Shown: in pieces, positions 26,231 to 35,851 of the stretch
How the letters are laid out: each line of letters begins with the position of its first letter
Numbering within the stretch: position 1 is the stretch's first letter
Source of the DNA: Candidatus Saccharimonadota bacterium
Lineage (GTDB): Bacteria; Patescibacteriota; Saccharimonadia; Saccharimonadales; Saccharimonadaceae
Assembly (NCBI GenBank): GCA_900555265.1
Contig: UNSL01000001.1
Coordinates: 191,214-255,213, forward strand
Direction: 5' to 3'
Length of the DNA: 64,000 nucleotides
Made by a program: the position numbers and the translations under genes
Notes under the pieces: generated by a model
Told to the model about the DNA's origin: nothing
Databases searched by the model: none
Seen by the model: only the letters and a program-made list of their open reading frames with translations

Positions 26231-26820
26231 AAAAAGTTCTAAATGCCAGTATCGCGCGAATTGTCCTATCGTTATTATTGCTCATAATATTATCAGCAAT
26301 GGTAGGACTAGTTATTTTCGCCTATTCATTCCTAAGCAAAACATCAGAAGAAGTTGGAAAAATGCAAACAGAAGCAACTGCAGTTGATGCAAAAATACAA
26401 AGTTTGCTAGCGTCGAAATCTCAGCTCGACCACAATTCCGACACGGTTAAAAAAGCAAAGAATATCGTCTCGGAATCGAAACTTTATCAATATCAAAATC
26501 AGATCATCCAAGATCTAAATACCTACGCCGACCGTGCCGGCATTCCGATTAAATCTTTCTCTTTCCAAAACGAACCAACAACCTCTACTAAAACAGCGAC
26601 ACCTAGCAAGCAAACATCCGCCAGCCCTGCTGGAGTGAAAAGCACTTTCGTATCAATTCAATTGGGAGATCATATAGATTACACGAAATTCCTACATTTC
26701 CTTAGTCTTATTGAAAAAAATGTCACTCGAATGCAGCTTTCGGGCGTGTCAATTTCCAGAGGTGCAAATAATCATGAAATATCAATCCAATCACTTGAAG
26801 TAAAGGTTTATACACGATGA
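26227..26820 (+). CDS. pilO: PilO-like type IV pilus alignment protein
   Basis: 197 aa bitopic protein: one N-terminal membrane helix (about 12-36), a coiled coil (LSKTSEEVGKMQTEATAVDA onward) and a periplasm-side ferredoxin-like domain after a Thr/Ser/Pro linker. Sequence identity to PilO is weak, so the call rests on fold pattern, size and the position right after pilN. Confidence 0.8.
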   Translation: MKKVLNASIARIVLSLLLLIILSAMVGLVIFAYSFLSKTSEEVGKMQTEATAVDAKIQSLLASKSQLDHNSDTVKKAKNIVSESKLYQYQNQIIQDLNTYADRAGIPIKSFSFQNEPTTSTKTATPSKQTSASPAGVKSTFVSIQLGDHIDYTKFLHFLSLIEKNVTRMQLSGVSISRGANNHEISIQSLEVKVYTR

Positions 26821-27101
26821 GTCCATCAATATCAGAACAGCTCGAGCCAATCGTAAAATCACTATCCAAATTCCTATGGCGATTTCATGTGATAATATAT
26901 AGCGTTGTCGTAATCGGAGGCGTAGCAATCGCGATATTTCTTTTGAGCGGACTTTTAACAGTTCCTACCGAGGAGCCACAAACTGCATCAATAAGCTTCG
27001 ATAAAAAAACCATGCAAATTATTAAAGACTTCCGACCGTCAACTTCAGCGAACGACTCGTTTAGTCTGCCAGCTGGTCGCTCCAATCCGTTTGCCGAATA
27101 G
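26817..27101 (+). CDS. Small single-pass T4P operon protein, PilP-position
   Basis: 94 aa, with a membrane helix at about 27-50 and a short outer tail ending LPAGRSNPFAE. A GRxNPF motif is seen in PilP-like and related T4P components, and the gene stands where pilP would be, overlapping pilO by ATGA. There is no secretin in this cell type to connect to, so its job may be to steady PilN/PilO. Function is inferred. Confidence 0.65.
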   Translation: MSPSISEQLEPIVKSLSKFLWRFHVIIYSVVVIGGVAIAIFLLSGLLTVPTEEPQTASISFDKKTMQIIKDFRPSTSANDSFSLPAGRSNPFAE

Positions 27102-27125
27102 AACACAACCGTTTATAATATAGTT

Positions 27126-27713
27126 ATGCTTATATCCGCAGATCGTTTCCTTGATATTCCCGTCATGAGTCTTCAGACGGGCTCCGAACTGGCACGAACA
27201 TCGCGGGAAATTATCAATCCGAAGAATCTATCTATAATCGCATATGAGCTCGAGGGGCGACTTTTGGACCAACACCCTAGCCTACTTCGCATTGACGACG
27301 TCAGAGAGATTGGACCACTCGGTATGATTATCGATTCAACCGATGAGATCATTGGCATTGATGACGTGATTACTATAAAAGAAATTTATGACATCAATTT
27401 TACATTAAAAGACAAGTTGGTTATTGATGAGAAGAATAAGAAAATCGGAAAAGTTATCGGATACACATTGGCGGCTGGGAATTTTATTATACAACAACTT
27501 CGAATTCGGCGACCATTCTTGAAAAGTTTTGGCGACACAGAGCTACTTATTCATCGTTCTCAGATTATAAAAGTAACCGACGATAAAATTGTTGTAAAAT
27601 CAGCAACTATCTCGCACATAGCCGAAAAAACACCTATTCCGCAGATAAATTCATACGAAAATCCATTCCGCAAGCAGCCTCGTCCGCAACCAGAATCTAC
27701 AAAAGTCGATTAA
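27126..27713 (+). CDS. PRC-barrel domain protein
   Basis: 195 aa with two PRC-barrel-like halves: residues about 10-85 (RFLDIPVMSLQTG...IDDV) and about 90-165 (KLVIDEKNKKIGKVIGYTL), then a Pro-rich tail. PRC barrels are small beta proteins in RNA processing and membrane-associated complexes. TATAAT is 6 nt before the ATG, so it can be made apart from the T4P genes just upstream. The stop overlaps the convergent recX by 4 nt. Confidence 0.7.
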   Translation: MLISADRFLDIPVMSLQTGSELARTSREIINPKNLSIIAYELEGRLLDQHPSLLRIDDVREIGPLGMIIDSTDEIIGIDDVITIKEIYDINFTLKDKLVIDEKNKKIGKVIGYTLAAGNFIIQQLRIRRPFLKSFGDTELLIHRSQIIKVTDDKIVVKSATISHIAEKTPIPQINSYENPFRKQPRPQPESTKVD

Positions 27714-28363
27714 TCATTTGGGTTTTCAAGAGCCTTCTTAATATCGTCGTAAGAAAAACCTTGCCTAGCCAAATATTGCATTAACTTCTGCTGGTCGTTA
27801 TATCGATAACGTTTTTTAGCAATAATTTTACGCAACTCTTCATCATCGGAGCGGATATTCTCCCGCACAAGAGCCTCAATTACACTATTCTCAATTCCCT
27901 TTTGCGCCAGTTCCAATTTCAAACGACGAATACTGGCGCCTTTTTTCATGAACCGCTGTTCAAACCAAAATCGAGCAAATTTTTCATCGTCCAAATATTT
28001 CTTCTCAATAAGACGATCTAAGACGCGCTCGGCAATCTCCGGCTTCACTCCGGGACGTTCAATAATTTTTCCAGTTTTCGCTGAACGTCGGCGAGTTGCT
28101 AGCGTTTTCCGACGTAGGTAATCGCGCACTTCTTTGATGGCTCGCGGACGCATTAAGCAGTATTCTATAGACCTGGCATACAACTTGCCAAACTGGCTAT
28201 CGTCTTCTAGTTTCGAAATTTCCTCTTCCGTATATTCGCGACCAATCTTAATGTCTAGTTCGCCGATCTGAAATACATCCAAGCTAAAACGATATTTCCC
28301 GTCAACGCTTACATTGACACGATTTTTATCACGAGCCTGAAGAGAAATATCGGTGATTTTCAT
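27710..28363 (-). CDS. recX: RecX, RecA regulator
   Basis: 217 aa three-helix-repeat protein that limits RecA filament growth. The RecX repeats are visible: EYCLMRPRAIKEVRDYLRRK, LDRLIEKKYLDDEKFARFWFEQR and MKKGASIRRLKLELAQKGI. TATAAT lies 6 nt before the ATG, so it has its own leaderless promoter although it follows recA and a 2H phosphoesterase. Confidence 0.93.
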   Translation of the reverse strand: MKITDISLQARDKNRVNVSVDGKYRFSLDVFQIGELDIKIGREYTEEEISKLEDDSQFGKLYARSIEYCLMRPRAIKEVRDYLRRKTLATRRRSAKTGKIIERPGVKPEIAERVLDRLIEKKYLDDEKFARFWFEQRFMKKGASIRRLKLELAQKGIENSVIEALVRENIRSDDEELRKIIAKKRYRYNDQQKLMQYLARQGFSYDDIKKALENPND

Positions 28364-28406
28364 AAAACTATTATAACGCTAAAATTATATGCTAGCTACT
28401 GGTGGA

Positions 28407-28931
28407 CTATTCGACTACCTCAACCACTTTGCCATGCATGCCGTTATAGCAAGCGGCAGCACGCGGCTTAGTAATAACCGGCAGTTGGCGCGGAATAGCA
28501 CTCATATCGACATCGCCAAGCGTACCAGCCTCGACGCACCCAATCGTAATGTGTGGGCGAAATCCATCGATATCCAGCCCTGGATGAATGTCATCCAGCA
28601 TTTCAAGCAACTTCCGACGCACTTCAACCATCCAGGAGGTTTTCTGTACACGCAACTCAACCCAAACACAGTTACCAGCTTCATCTGGCAAGAAGTTGAC
28701 ACCGTCAAGCACCAGTTTGTCTAGGGACGGCAACGCAGCGGCAGCTAACTTGAGACGCGGTATATCCTGCTCAGTTACATTGATTAGCGTTGCGTGTGGA
28801 ATAAACTCACCGAAATCAAGGTTCATTTTTTCTGACAGCTCTCGAAGGTAGGCGGTCTGCTCGTCATCAAAAATAAGATTAACTGACGCCATATGCTTTT
28901 CGGCTGAATATCTAGACTCTACTGCTCGCAT
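28407..28931 (-). CDS. 2H phosphoesterase (LigT/CPDase-like)
   Basis: 174 aa with the two His-x-Thr signatures PHATLI (about residue 45) and PHITIG (about 125) that define the 2H superfamily (2',3'-cyclic phosphodiesterases and RNA 2'-5' ligases). The start forms a TAATG overlap with the recA stop, so it is co-translated with RecA. Possible jobs are RNA or cyclic-phosphate end processing; the substrate is unknown. Confidence 0.85.
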   Translation of the reverse strand: MRAVESRYSAEKHMASVNLIFDDEQTAYLRELSEKMNLDFGEFIPHATLINVTEQDIPRLKLAAAALPSLDKLVLDGVNFLPDEAGNCVWVELRVQKTSWMVEVRRKLLEMLDDIHPGLDIDGFRPHITIGCVEAGTLGDVDMSAIPRQLPVITKPRAAACYNGMHGKVVEVVE

Positions 28932-29986
28932 TAACTTTCCGCTTCCTTCACTTTATCGCGCACCTTCTGATCAATTTCCGCCAAAACCTCAGGATTTTCC
29001 TTCAAATAATTCTTCGTCTTGTCGCGCCCCTGACCAATCGTTTCGCCGTTATATTTATAAAACGCACCCGACTTTTCAACTATGCCGTGCGTTGCCGCCA
29101 AGTCCAGAATATCGCCAGTTTTACTAATTCCCTCGTTGTACATGATGTCAAATTCAGCCACGCGGAACGGCGGTGCGATCTTATTTTTCACGACCTTAAT
29201 TTTCGTGCGGTTACCAATAATATCATCGCCAACTTTGATCTGACCAATTCGACGAATGTCAATTCGCTGAGATGCATAAAACTTCAACGCATTACCGCCA
29301 GTTGTCGTTTCAGGATTGCCAAACATCACGCCAATTTTCATACGAATCTGATTGATAAAGATCACCGTGGCTTTTGACTTATTGATAATTCCCGTCAATT
29401 TACGTAGCGCCTGACTCATTAATCGAGCCTGAAGACCCATATGAGAATCACCCATATCGCCATCAATTTCAGCCTGTGGCGTCAAGGCAGCCACCGAGTC
29501 AACTATCACCAAATCCACCGCGTTCGAACGAACCAACGTCTCCGTGATTTCCAATGCTTGCTCGCCGTTATCTGGCTGAGAAACCAACAAATTTTCCGTG
29601 TCTACACCCAGACGCTTGGCGTATGCTGGATCAAGAGCGTGCTCGGCATCAATAAACGCTGCCGTTCCACCCTGCTTCTGAATCTCTGCAATAGCGTGAA
29701 GTGTCAATGTTGTCTTACCTGAGCTTTCTGGACCATAGATTTCTATGATACGACCTTTTGGATATCCGCCACCAAGAGCCAAATCCAAACTCAAAGCACC
29801 AGAAGGAATTACTTCAACATCGACTTTATGAGCCTCGCCCAATTTCATAATTGATCCGTCGCCAAATTGCTTGGTGATTTGATCCATCGCTAGACCAAGC
29901 GCCTTAAGCTTACCTTCATCAACTTTTTTATCCGATGCCTGACTTGACTTTTCTGGATTTACTGTTTTACTGTCTGATTTTGCCAT
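28931..29986 (-). CDS. recA: Recombinase RecA
   Basis: 351 aa. Walker [26 protein letters not shown] (Walker B and L1), [22 protein letters not shown] (L2). AAGGAGG precedes the ATG, and TATAAT some 35 nt upstream gives a normal leader, unlike many genes here. Next to ruvABC and the T4P/ComEC genes it would process DNA taken up by the cell. Confidence 0.98.
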   Translation of the reverse strand: MAKSDSKTVNPEKSSQASDKKVDEGKLKALGLAMDQITKQFGDGSIMKLGEAHKVDVEVIPSGALSLDLALGGGYPKGRIIEIYGPESSGKTTLTLHAIAEIQKQGGTAAFIDAEHALDPAYAKRLGVDTENLLVSQPDNGEQALEITETLVRSNAVDLVIVDSVAALTPQAEIDGDMGDSHMGLQARLMSQALRKLTGIINKSKATVIFINQIRMKIGVMFGNPETTTGGNALKFYASQRIDIRRIGQIKVGDDIIGNRTKIKVVKNKIAPPFRVAEFDIMYNEGISKTGDILDLAATHGIVEKSGAFYKYNGETIGQGRDKTKNYLKENPEVLAEIDQKVRDKVKEAES

Positions 29987-30053
29987 AGCATTCCCTCCTT
30001 AGTTACTTCCTTTATTATACCGATTTGTCGCAAGATTTGCTATAATTACATTC

Positions 30054-30446
30054 ATGAATAAGCGAAACGGTTTCACTATTATTGAACTTTTGGTTGTAGC
30101 AACTTTCTTGATTATCATCGCAATCTTAGGTTTCTCACAATATACAAAATTGACCAACGAATCAAACAACGCCAAAAAACGCACCGCAATTAACGCCATG
30201 CATTATAGCCTGGAAGAAGGTTTTTACGTTAAAAATGGCTATTACCCAGAGAAGTTAGAAGAAGGTACGCTTCCGACTATGGATCCCACGCTGTTAAAAG
30301 ATCCGCAAGGTAAGAAAATTGGCGAAAAAGACAGCAGTTATCGTTATGAATCTTCAAATTGCAATGACGGAAAGTGTAAGTCATATAAACTCGTTGCGAC
30401 GCTTGTCGATGAAGATGACTACGTAAAAGAAAGTCGCCATAAATAA
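30054..30446 (+). CDS. Type IV prepilin-like protein
   Basis: 130 aa with leader MNKRNG and then FTIIELLVVATFLIIIAILG (Glu5 present), and a small C-terminal domain with one Cys pair (SNCNDGKCK). TATAAT lies 7 nt before the ATG. It is apart from the other pilin genes, divergent from recA, so it may be a competence-type or alternative subunit. Confidence 0.8.
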   Translation: MNKRNGFTIIELLVVATFLIIIAILGFSQYTKLTNESNNAKKRTAINAMHYSLEEGFYVKNGYYPEKLEEGTLPTMDPTLLKDPQGKKIGEKDSSYRYESSNCNDGKCKSYKLVATLVDEDDYVKESRHK

Positions 30447-30450
30447 TTAG

Positions 30451-31287
30451 CTAATCATCACAAACAGGGCGGCCATTCTTGAAGTCTTCAATGGCATTAT
30501 TGATTATCGCAATTTGCTTGCGTGGATTTGCCACAAAATGAAATATATATGTTGTTTCCTCGCCTTCGGTACTGAGACGAATCGTGCCATAATTGAAAAG
30601 AGTCTGAATAACGCCTGATTGGAGGAAGCTTGCATCTTCAATACTACCTAAGCTCACCGTTTGTTCATGCCTATAAAATAAACTGCCTTGGATTTCCTGA
30701 ATCACACTTTCGTTGGTCATGTAAAAATGATTTTGCAAATATATCCACAAAGACACCGCACCGCCAAGCGCAACCAACCCAATAAGCAACATCGCCACGC
30801 CAAACACATCGGTCAGCGAAGGCATCGGCGAGATAATTGCGTCACGAGCAATTGACGGATAAAACATCACAAACACCATAATCATCACCACCAGGAAAAC
30901 CGAGATTCCCGTCGGGATTAGCATACCAATCGGATGACGCTTAATATCTAAAATAATATATTCGCCTTCGCTCAAATTGAGATTCGGGTATTGCTGAACT
31001 GATTTTTCGTGTTTTTGCTTCAGGTCGTCACTAATAGTAAACGGCTTCGGGTCAATATCCCTGGCAACATGTACGACTTGCGGTTCATTAGCATATTGAC
31101 TACGCAATCGCGGATCAAAATTCTCCCCATCAATAATTTCTGGTCTTGCCGTCACGTAAGAATTCGTCTGCGCCACAACCGGAGCTGGACGACCAGTCTG
31201 CGGCGGATGATGGTATAGTGGTCGACCATCAGCATCATACGCAACAGGCTGCGTTAAATCTTCTGACGAGGATGTTTGTGGATTCAT
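30451..31287 (-). CDS. Bacterial PH-domain membrane protein
   Basis: 278 aa. Residues 1-100 are a Pro/Gln-rich soluble region; two membrane helices (about 125-150 and 165-190) follow, then a bPH2-type domain (YMTNESVIQEIQGSLFYRHEQTVSLGSIEDASF...NYGTIRLS). TATAAT lies 6 nt before the ATG. The family is widespread with no fixed function, probably membrane or lipid related. Confidence 0.75.
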   Translation of the reverse strand: MNPQTSSSEDLTQPVAYDADGRPLYHHPPQTGRPAPVVAQTNSYVTARPEIIDGENFDPRLRSQYANEPQVVHVARDIDPKPFTISDDLKQKHEKSVQQYPNLNLSEGEYIILDIKRHPIGMLIPTGISVFLVVMIMVFVMFYPSIARDAIISPMPSLTDVFGVAMLLIGLVALGGAVSLWIYLQNHFYMTNESVIQEIQGSLFYRHEQTVSLGSIEDASFLQSGVIQTLFNYGTIRLSTEGEETTYIFHFVANPRKQIAIINNAIEDFKNGRPVCDD

Positions 31288-31311
31288 GCCTATATTATAA
31301 CACGACAGAAC

Positions 31312-33771
31312 TTAAGATAGTCTTGTTTTTTGGTGATAAACTTTTATAGCTATTGTCGCCACACTGATTACAGCCACTCCAACAGCTGCAGCAATACCAA
31401 ACCACGACAATCCACCACTGTTGTCTTCATTATTGTCCTCGGATTTTTTCTGAGTTTCCCCCGGCTCCGCCTCATTCACTCTACCACCTTCCTGAAGTTT
31501 TACGTCTTTACCACCAGAATCTATGGTAGCTATTTTCTTGTTATTGCCACCGTTTACTTTATTATTCGAAGACATGTCAACAGGTTTACGATTTGTATTT
31601 TCTTTTTTACTATCATCTTTCTTTGCTTGATTCTTTTCATATTCTAACATCTGATAATATCCATATTCCTCCAAATATCCCGGGTCAGAATCACAAGCAT
31701 CACCAATTCCATCCTTGTCATAATCAGCTTGATCTGGATTCGCCACATCTGGACAATTATCAAATTCCCGTTCGTGTTCATCGCCGTCATCACTAACCGT
31801 CAAAGTCGTCGTCGCTACGTTCGTTAGTCCAGAACTATCAGTCACCCTAAGTGTTAACAGTCCAGAAAATTCCTTAGTAAACGTATAATTGACAAAAGGC
31901 TTATCCGTCGTCACGTCATACACGCCGTCTTGGTCGACGTCCCATTCATATTTCACGATTTTACCGTTTGCTGAATAAGAACCGGCGCCGTCCAATTCTA
32001 ATGTATCGCCAATTTTCGCCACATATTGACGATTTATCCAGGCATTCGGTTTGTTTGTCACATTTTCAACTGACGTATTAACTTGATCAACGATCTTATT
32101 GCTGTCATCGGCTTGTAAATATGCGCCGCCCGTTCTTTCAGCCAAAGACATCACAGGTGCCATCGCATCATGTCCAGAAGTATCAATAATATATATTTGA
32201 GCCGGATCAACAGCATAAGCAGCATCAACGATAGATTGTTCGGTTAGCTCAGTAACTGGTTCTGGATTCTTAGCCGGAGCGTCACCAATCACAATCATAA
32301 TCTTCTTTACTCCCGCTCGCCACTGTAGATTCAGCCCTGTCTTAATACCAGAATAAACAGACTCTTTCCAATCACCACCATTACCGAGTTGAATAAAATT
32401 GACAGCCTTGTTAAGCACCTCGACATTGCTCGTAAAATCTGTCTCAATTTTGGATGGATAGTCATCCGAACTTCCGCCACAACACGGATGATCTTGATAA
32501 GTGACTAGTGCAAATCTAGCACTTTTGGTTTTCGAACTGATCGACTCAACTATATTTCGAATGTTATTTTTAACAGCACTAATTGAACTGTCCATCGAAC
32601 CAGTCGTGTCAATAACAAATACTACATCAATATCGCCATTCGTTTTCGTTATTGGTTTCACTAAATTGGGCAGTGGTATTTTTTCGCGAAGTGCTGACAT
32701 ATAATTGCTATGCCCAAAGAAGTTCGGGTGATACCACGAGCTCATATTGAATGCATTTGGCTCAAGGAATTCATGAATCCAACGATCGTGATTCTTCTTA
32801 AATATTGAGGCGTCTGGCTCATGTCCAGAAAACCGCTTTGGCAAACTATCAATAAAAATCACTTTCTCTTTACCGAGGCTTTTATTATATTCCTCAACCA
32901 CCTTTTTCTGGCGTAAATTACCTTCCAGCCCTAACTTGCGCACTTCACTAGCAACCGAAAAATCGGATAGCTTCTCGCCATTATCAAGTGCTAGTAGCGG
33001 GTATCCTAAGAGAACTATTTTCGCATCTGGACGTAAACGAGAATTAAGCGATGATAAAACGCCTCTAAGATTTAGCTCTAAATCTTCCATATTATTCCTT
33101 GCGTCATTTATCTTTGTTTTGCAATCTGAAGCAGATCTTATCACAGCAGTAAAACAAGACTTAACAATGCCGTCAAAATCCAAATCATTTCCACCAATCG
33201 TCATCATTACCATATCCGTGCTGCGATCCACGCTATCAAGTTGTCGTCGAATCGTATAATTACATCTTATATTGACTCTTTTCTGATTTTTTCCGCGCTT
33301 AGAGCCAATCGCACTACTTATGATCCTATAAGCAACTTTTAAGTCATTATTCGGTTTAATATTGCAGGTATCCCTGTCTTCTGCATATTTAATAATCTGT
33401 TCATTCGTCGCTAGCTTGCCCGGATCATCACTAATCGTTTTTACGACACTACCCGCATTCTTATCCTTCAAGAAGTCATTAATTTTAGCTCCAGAACAAG
33501 CGCGATTTATAAGCGTTACTGACAGTCCGTTATTACTTAGCCATCTTTTATACATCTCCGCCCAGTTATTGCTGTTACGATGACAGATATTAGGACCATA
33601 TTCATACCCATCAGCACCATTTCCGGCCGAATAAGAATCACCCAGTAATGTAATCGTAAGTTTCTTTCCTGCGTAATTATAAGGGACAACTTCGCCTTGA
33701 GCCGACTGTTGTATAAAAAGTCCAGAAATAATAGCCACAAAGAAAGATAATATAATAACTCTAATTTTCAT
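31312..33771 (-). CDS. Surface protein: SGNH hydrolase, VWA, PKD, TSP3, C-terminal anchor
   Basis: 819 aa. Signal peptide (1-25), SGNH esterase (about 35-360) with blocks GDSYSAGNG, GGNDLDFDG and WYHPNFFGH; VWA domain (about 375-565) with a MIDAS VIDTTGSMDSS; PKD domain (about 575-645, DGAGSYSANG...YEWDVDQDG); calcium-type TSP3 segment DNCPDVANPDQADYDKDGIG; charged linker; membrane helix (about 785-808) and a basic tail. It would sit on the cell surface with the domains outside. An esterase plus adhesion-type VWA suggests host-envelope contact. The start at 33771 is 1 nt past the upstream stop, so the two genes are coupled. Confidence 0.85.
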   Translation of the reverse strand: MKIRVIILSFFVAIISGLFIQQSAQGEVVPYNYAGKKLTITLLGDSYSAGNGADGYEYGPNICHRNSNNWAEMYKRWLSNNGLSVTLINRACSGAKINDFLKDKNAGSVVKTISDDPGKLATNEQIIKYAEDRDTCNIKPNNDLKVAYRIISSAIGSKRGKNQKRVNIRCNYTIRRQLDSVDRSTDMVMMTIGGNDLDFDGIVKSCFTAVIRSASDCKTKINDARNNMEDLELNLRGVLSSLNSRLRPDAKIVLLGYPLLALDNGEKLSDFSVASEVRKLGLEGNLRQKKVVEEYNKSLGKEKVIFIDSLPKRFSGHEPDASIFKKNHDRWIHEFLEPNAFNMSSWYHPNFFGHSNYMSALREKIPLPNLVKPITKTNGDIDVVFVIDTTGSMDSSISAVKNNIRNIVESISSKTKSARFALVTYQDHPCCGGSSDDYPSKIETDFTSNVEVLNKAVNFIQLGNGGDWKESVYSGIKTGLNLQWRAGVKKIMIVIGDAPAKNPEPVTELTEQSIVDAAYAVDPAQIYIIDTSGHDAMAPVMSLAERTGGAYLQADDSNKIVDQVNTSVENVTNKPNAWINRQYVAKIGDTLELDGAGSYSANGKIVKYEWDVDQDGVYDVTTDKPFVNYTFTKEFSGLLTLRVTDSSGLTNVATTTLTVSDDGDEHEREFDNCPDVANPDQADYDKDGIGDACDSDPGYLEEYGYYQMLEYEKNQAKKDDSKKENTNRKPVDMSSNNKVNGGNNKKIATIDSGGKDVKLQEGGRVNEAEPGETQKKSEDNNEDNSGGLSWFGIAAAVGVAVISVATIAIKVYHQKTRLS

Positions 33772-33772
33772 A

Positions 33773-34273
33773 TTAGTTGCCCAAGCCCTCAACACTTATA
33801 TGAATACCATTGTTGTACTTATCATTTAGTATAATACTAACCCAAAGAAAATATTCCCTACCCTCTATATCTTTATATCCTACAAAATATTCCGCCCCAG
33901 ACCTCTCTTTGTCTAGCTTCCAGCCAGAATCTTCAGCGTATCGTTGCAGTCTATTTAACAAATCACTCACTGACCCATTTTGAGGCATCTCATAATATCT
34001 ATCAACTGATGGATATGTGCTCTTTTTTAAAAATCCGCGCTCTGTAGGTATGCGATGTCTTTCGCGTGACGATTTCAGCTTTAAGCCCAAAACGCCCTTT
34101 TCAGCCATTGGATCTCGTGCCATATTCCACACTTCCACATACGCCGGCAGCCAAGTTAAAAAATTGACCAGCCACAAACCAGCCAAAATTCCTATCAAAA
34201 TTATAAATCGTCGTAGCCAGCGCCTAGCCTTAGAGTTCTTAACTGGTGATGTCGTTGCTTGTTTTTTGCCCAT
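33773..34273 (-). CDS. Single-pass membrane protein, hypothetical
   Basis: 166 aa, not recognised. A basic N-terminus (RRWLRRF) precedes one membrane helix (about 24-45), and the rest faces outward. AGGAGCC precedes the ATG. It is coupled to the SGNH-VWA surface protein, so it may help fold, tether or present it. Confidence 0.6.
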   Translation of the reverse strand: MGKKQATTSPVKNSKARRWLRRFIILIGILAGLWLVNFLTWLPAYVEVWNMARDPMAEKGVLGLKLKSSRERHRIPTERGFLKKSTYPSVDRYYEMPQNGSVSDLLNRLQRYAEDSGWKLDKERSGAEYFVGYKDIEGREYFLWVSIILNDKYNNGIHISVEGLGN

Positions 34274-34335
34274 GGCGGCTCCTAGTTAAGTTTGCTTAGT
34301 TTTATTAAAACACAAAAAGCCGAAGAATACGATAA

Positions 34336-35334
34336 TTATTTTCCCAAATGCCGCTTCGCTTTAATCGTCACTCGACGACCACGCGGCGTACGCTCAATAA
34401 AACCAATTTGTAGCAAATATGGTTCATAAAAATCCTCAATTGTCGTCGCTTCGTCACCAGTCAACGCCGCAATTGTCGTTAGACCAACGGGATTATCGCC
34501 ATAATTTTCAAGAATCGATTGTAATAAATTACGATCAGCCGGATCCAAGCCCAACTCATCCACTTCCAGCATTTCCAAAGCGTTAGTTGTGGTTTTTACA
34601 TCAATTATTCCGTCGCCATTAACGTCGGCGTAGTCACGGACGCGCTTAAGGAGTCTATTGGCAATACGTGGCGTCAAGCGCGCTCGCGTCGACAATAGAT
34701 CCGCCGCCTCACTTCGAATTGACGACTCTAAAATCTTCGCACTACGCGTCACAATTTTCGCAATATCCTCTGGTGTATAAAATTCCAAGCGGTAAATGTG
34801 CCCAAACCTATCACGCAAAGGCGCCGCCAAACTTCCGGTTCGCGTCGTCGCGCCAATCACCGTAAATCGCGGCAGATCCAGTCGAATTGATCGCGCTGCC
34901 GGACCTTTTCCAATCACAATATCCAGCTTAAAATCTTCCATTGCGGAATACAAAATTTCCTCCACTGATCGCCCCAACCGATGAATTTCATCGATAAACA
35001 GAATATCACCGTCCGACAAATTAGTCAGAATTGACGCCAGATCGCCCGCTTTTTCAATAGCCGGACCGCTGGTAATTCGCAAATTCGTGCCCATTTCATT
35101 AGCAATCACCGTCGCCATAGTTGTTTTACCAAGCCCCGGCGGACCATATAATAATACGTGATCCAACGGCTCACCACGCTTTTTGGCTGCATCAATCGCC
35201 AAGCGCAAATTACGTTTTAATCTTTCCTGGCCGACATACTCAGCAAAACTCTGCGGGCGCAGACTCACTTCAATTCGCTGCTCTTCAGAGTCGTCATCAT
35301 GCGAACTCGTATCAACTATTCTCTCAATTGCCAT
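34336..35334 (-). CDS. ruvB: Holliday junction helicase RuvB
   Basis: 332 aa. [18 protein letters not shown], Walker [10 protein letters not shown], Walker [10 protein letters not shown], sensor [18 protein letters not shown] and the C-terminal winged helix [25 protein letters not shown] is 6 nt before the ATG. It is separated from ruvA and ruvC by the HIT and HD genes. Confidence 0.98.
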   Translation of the reverse strand: MAIERIVDTSSHDDDSEEQRIEVSLRPQSFAEYVGQERLKRNLRLAIDAAKKRGEPLDHVLLYGPPGLGKTTMATVIANEMGTNLRITSGPAIEKAGDLASILTNLSDGDILFIDEIHRLGRSVEEILYSAMEDFKLDIVIGKGPAARSIRLDLPRFTVIGATTRTGSLAAPLRDRFGHIYRLEFYTPEDIAKIVTRSAKILESSIRSEAADLLSTRARLTPRIANRLLKRVRDYADVNGDGIIDVKTTTNALEMLEVDELGLDPADRNLLQSILENYGDNPVGLTTIAALTGDEATTIEDFYEPYLLQIGFIERTPRGRRVTIKAKRHLGK

Positions 35335-35365
35335 ACATTCATTATATCATCCAAACCGGAGCGAA

Positions 35366-35851
35366 CTAAGCTCTTGTAAGCCGACTACGCAGTATCTGCA
35401 TAATTTCGCGAAAGGTCTCATCACTCACCATATGCACCGCGTCCCCTAAGTGTCGCGACCATTTTGGATCAGGAAACTCCTCGCCAGCAAAGATGGTGTC
35501 AGCGAGATACCGCGGATGTAAATGCCAGTGCACATGTGTCGACTGACCAGCTTTCACTGCGTTATTCATTAAGCACTCCCAGTTGCACACGTCGGCGCCA
35601 AATGCTTCTTTAACTGCCTGCTCGAGTTGACGAATCACCTGATGCAACTCTATCCAATCTGCCTCGTCCAACTCCGACAACGTCTCCTTGTGCTGGCGCA
35701 GAGTGATAAATGACTTACCTAAATAGCGTTGATTTCTGTCAAGCACCGCCACCCAACGTTCGGTTTGTAGTATGACATTATTGTCAGCCGCTGTTTGGCC
35801 AACGAGCAGCGGACAGATTTCACAGTCCTTCTTTGTCACGTCTGTATTCAT
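35366..35851 (-). CDS. HIT-family nucleotide hydrolase
   Basis: 161 aa. The HIT triad is HVHWHLHPRY (about residue 102); a CEIC pair near the N-terminus may be a metal site as in some HIT proteins. AGGAGATATC gives the ribosome site, and a TATAAT lies upstream inside the HD gene. The start overlaps the HD gene end by 32 nt. Substrates in this family are dinucleoside polyphosphates or AMP conjugates. Confidence 0.88.
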   Translation of the reverse strand: MNTDVTKKDCEICPLLVGQTAADNNVILQTERWVAVLDRNQRYLGKSFITLRQHKETLSELDEADWIELHQVIRQLEQAVKEAFGADVCNWECLMNNAVKAGQSTHVHWHLHPRYLADTIFAGEEFPDPKWSRHLGDAVHMVSDETFREIMQILRSRLTRA

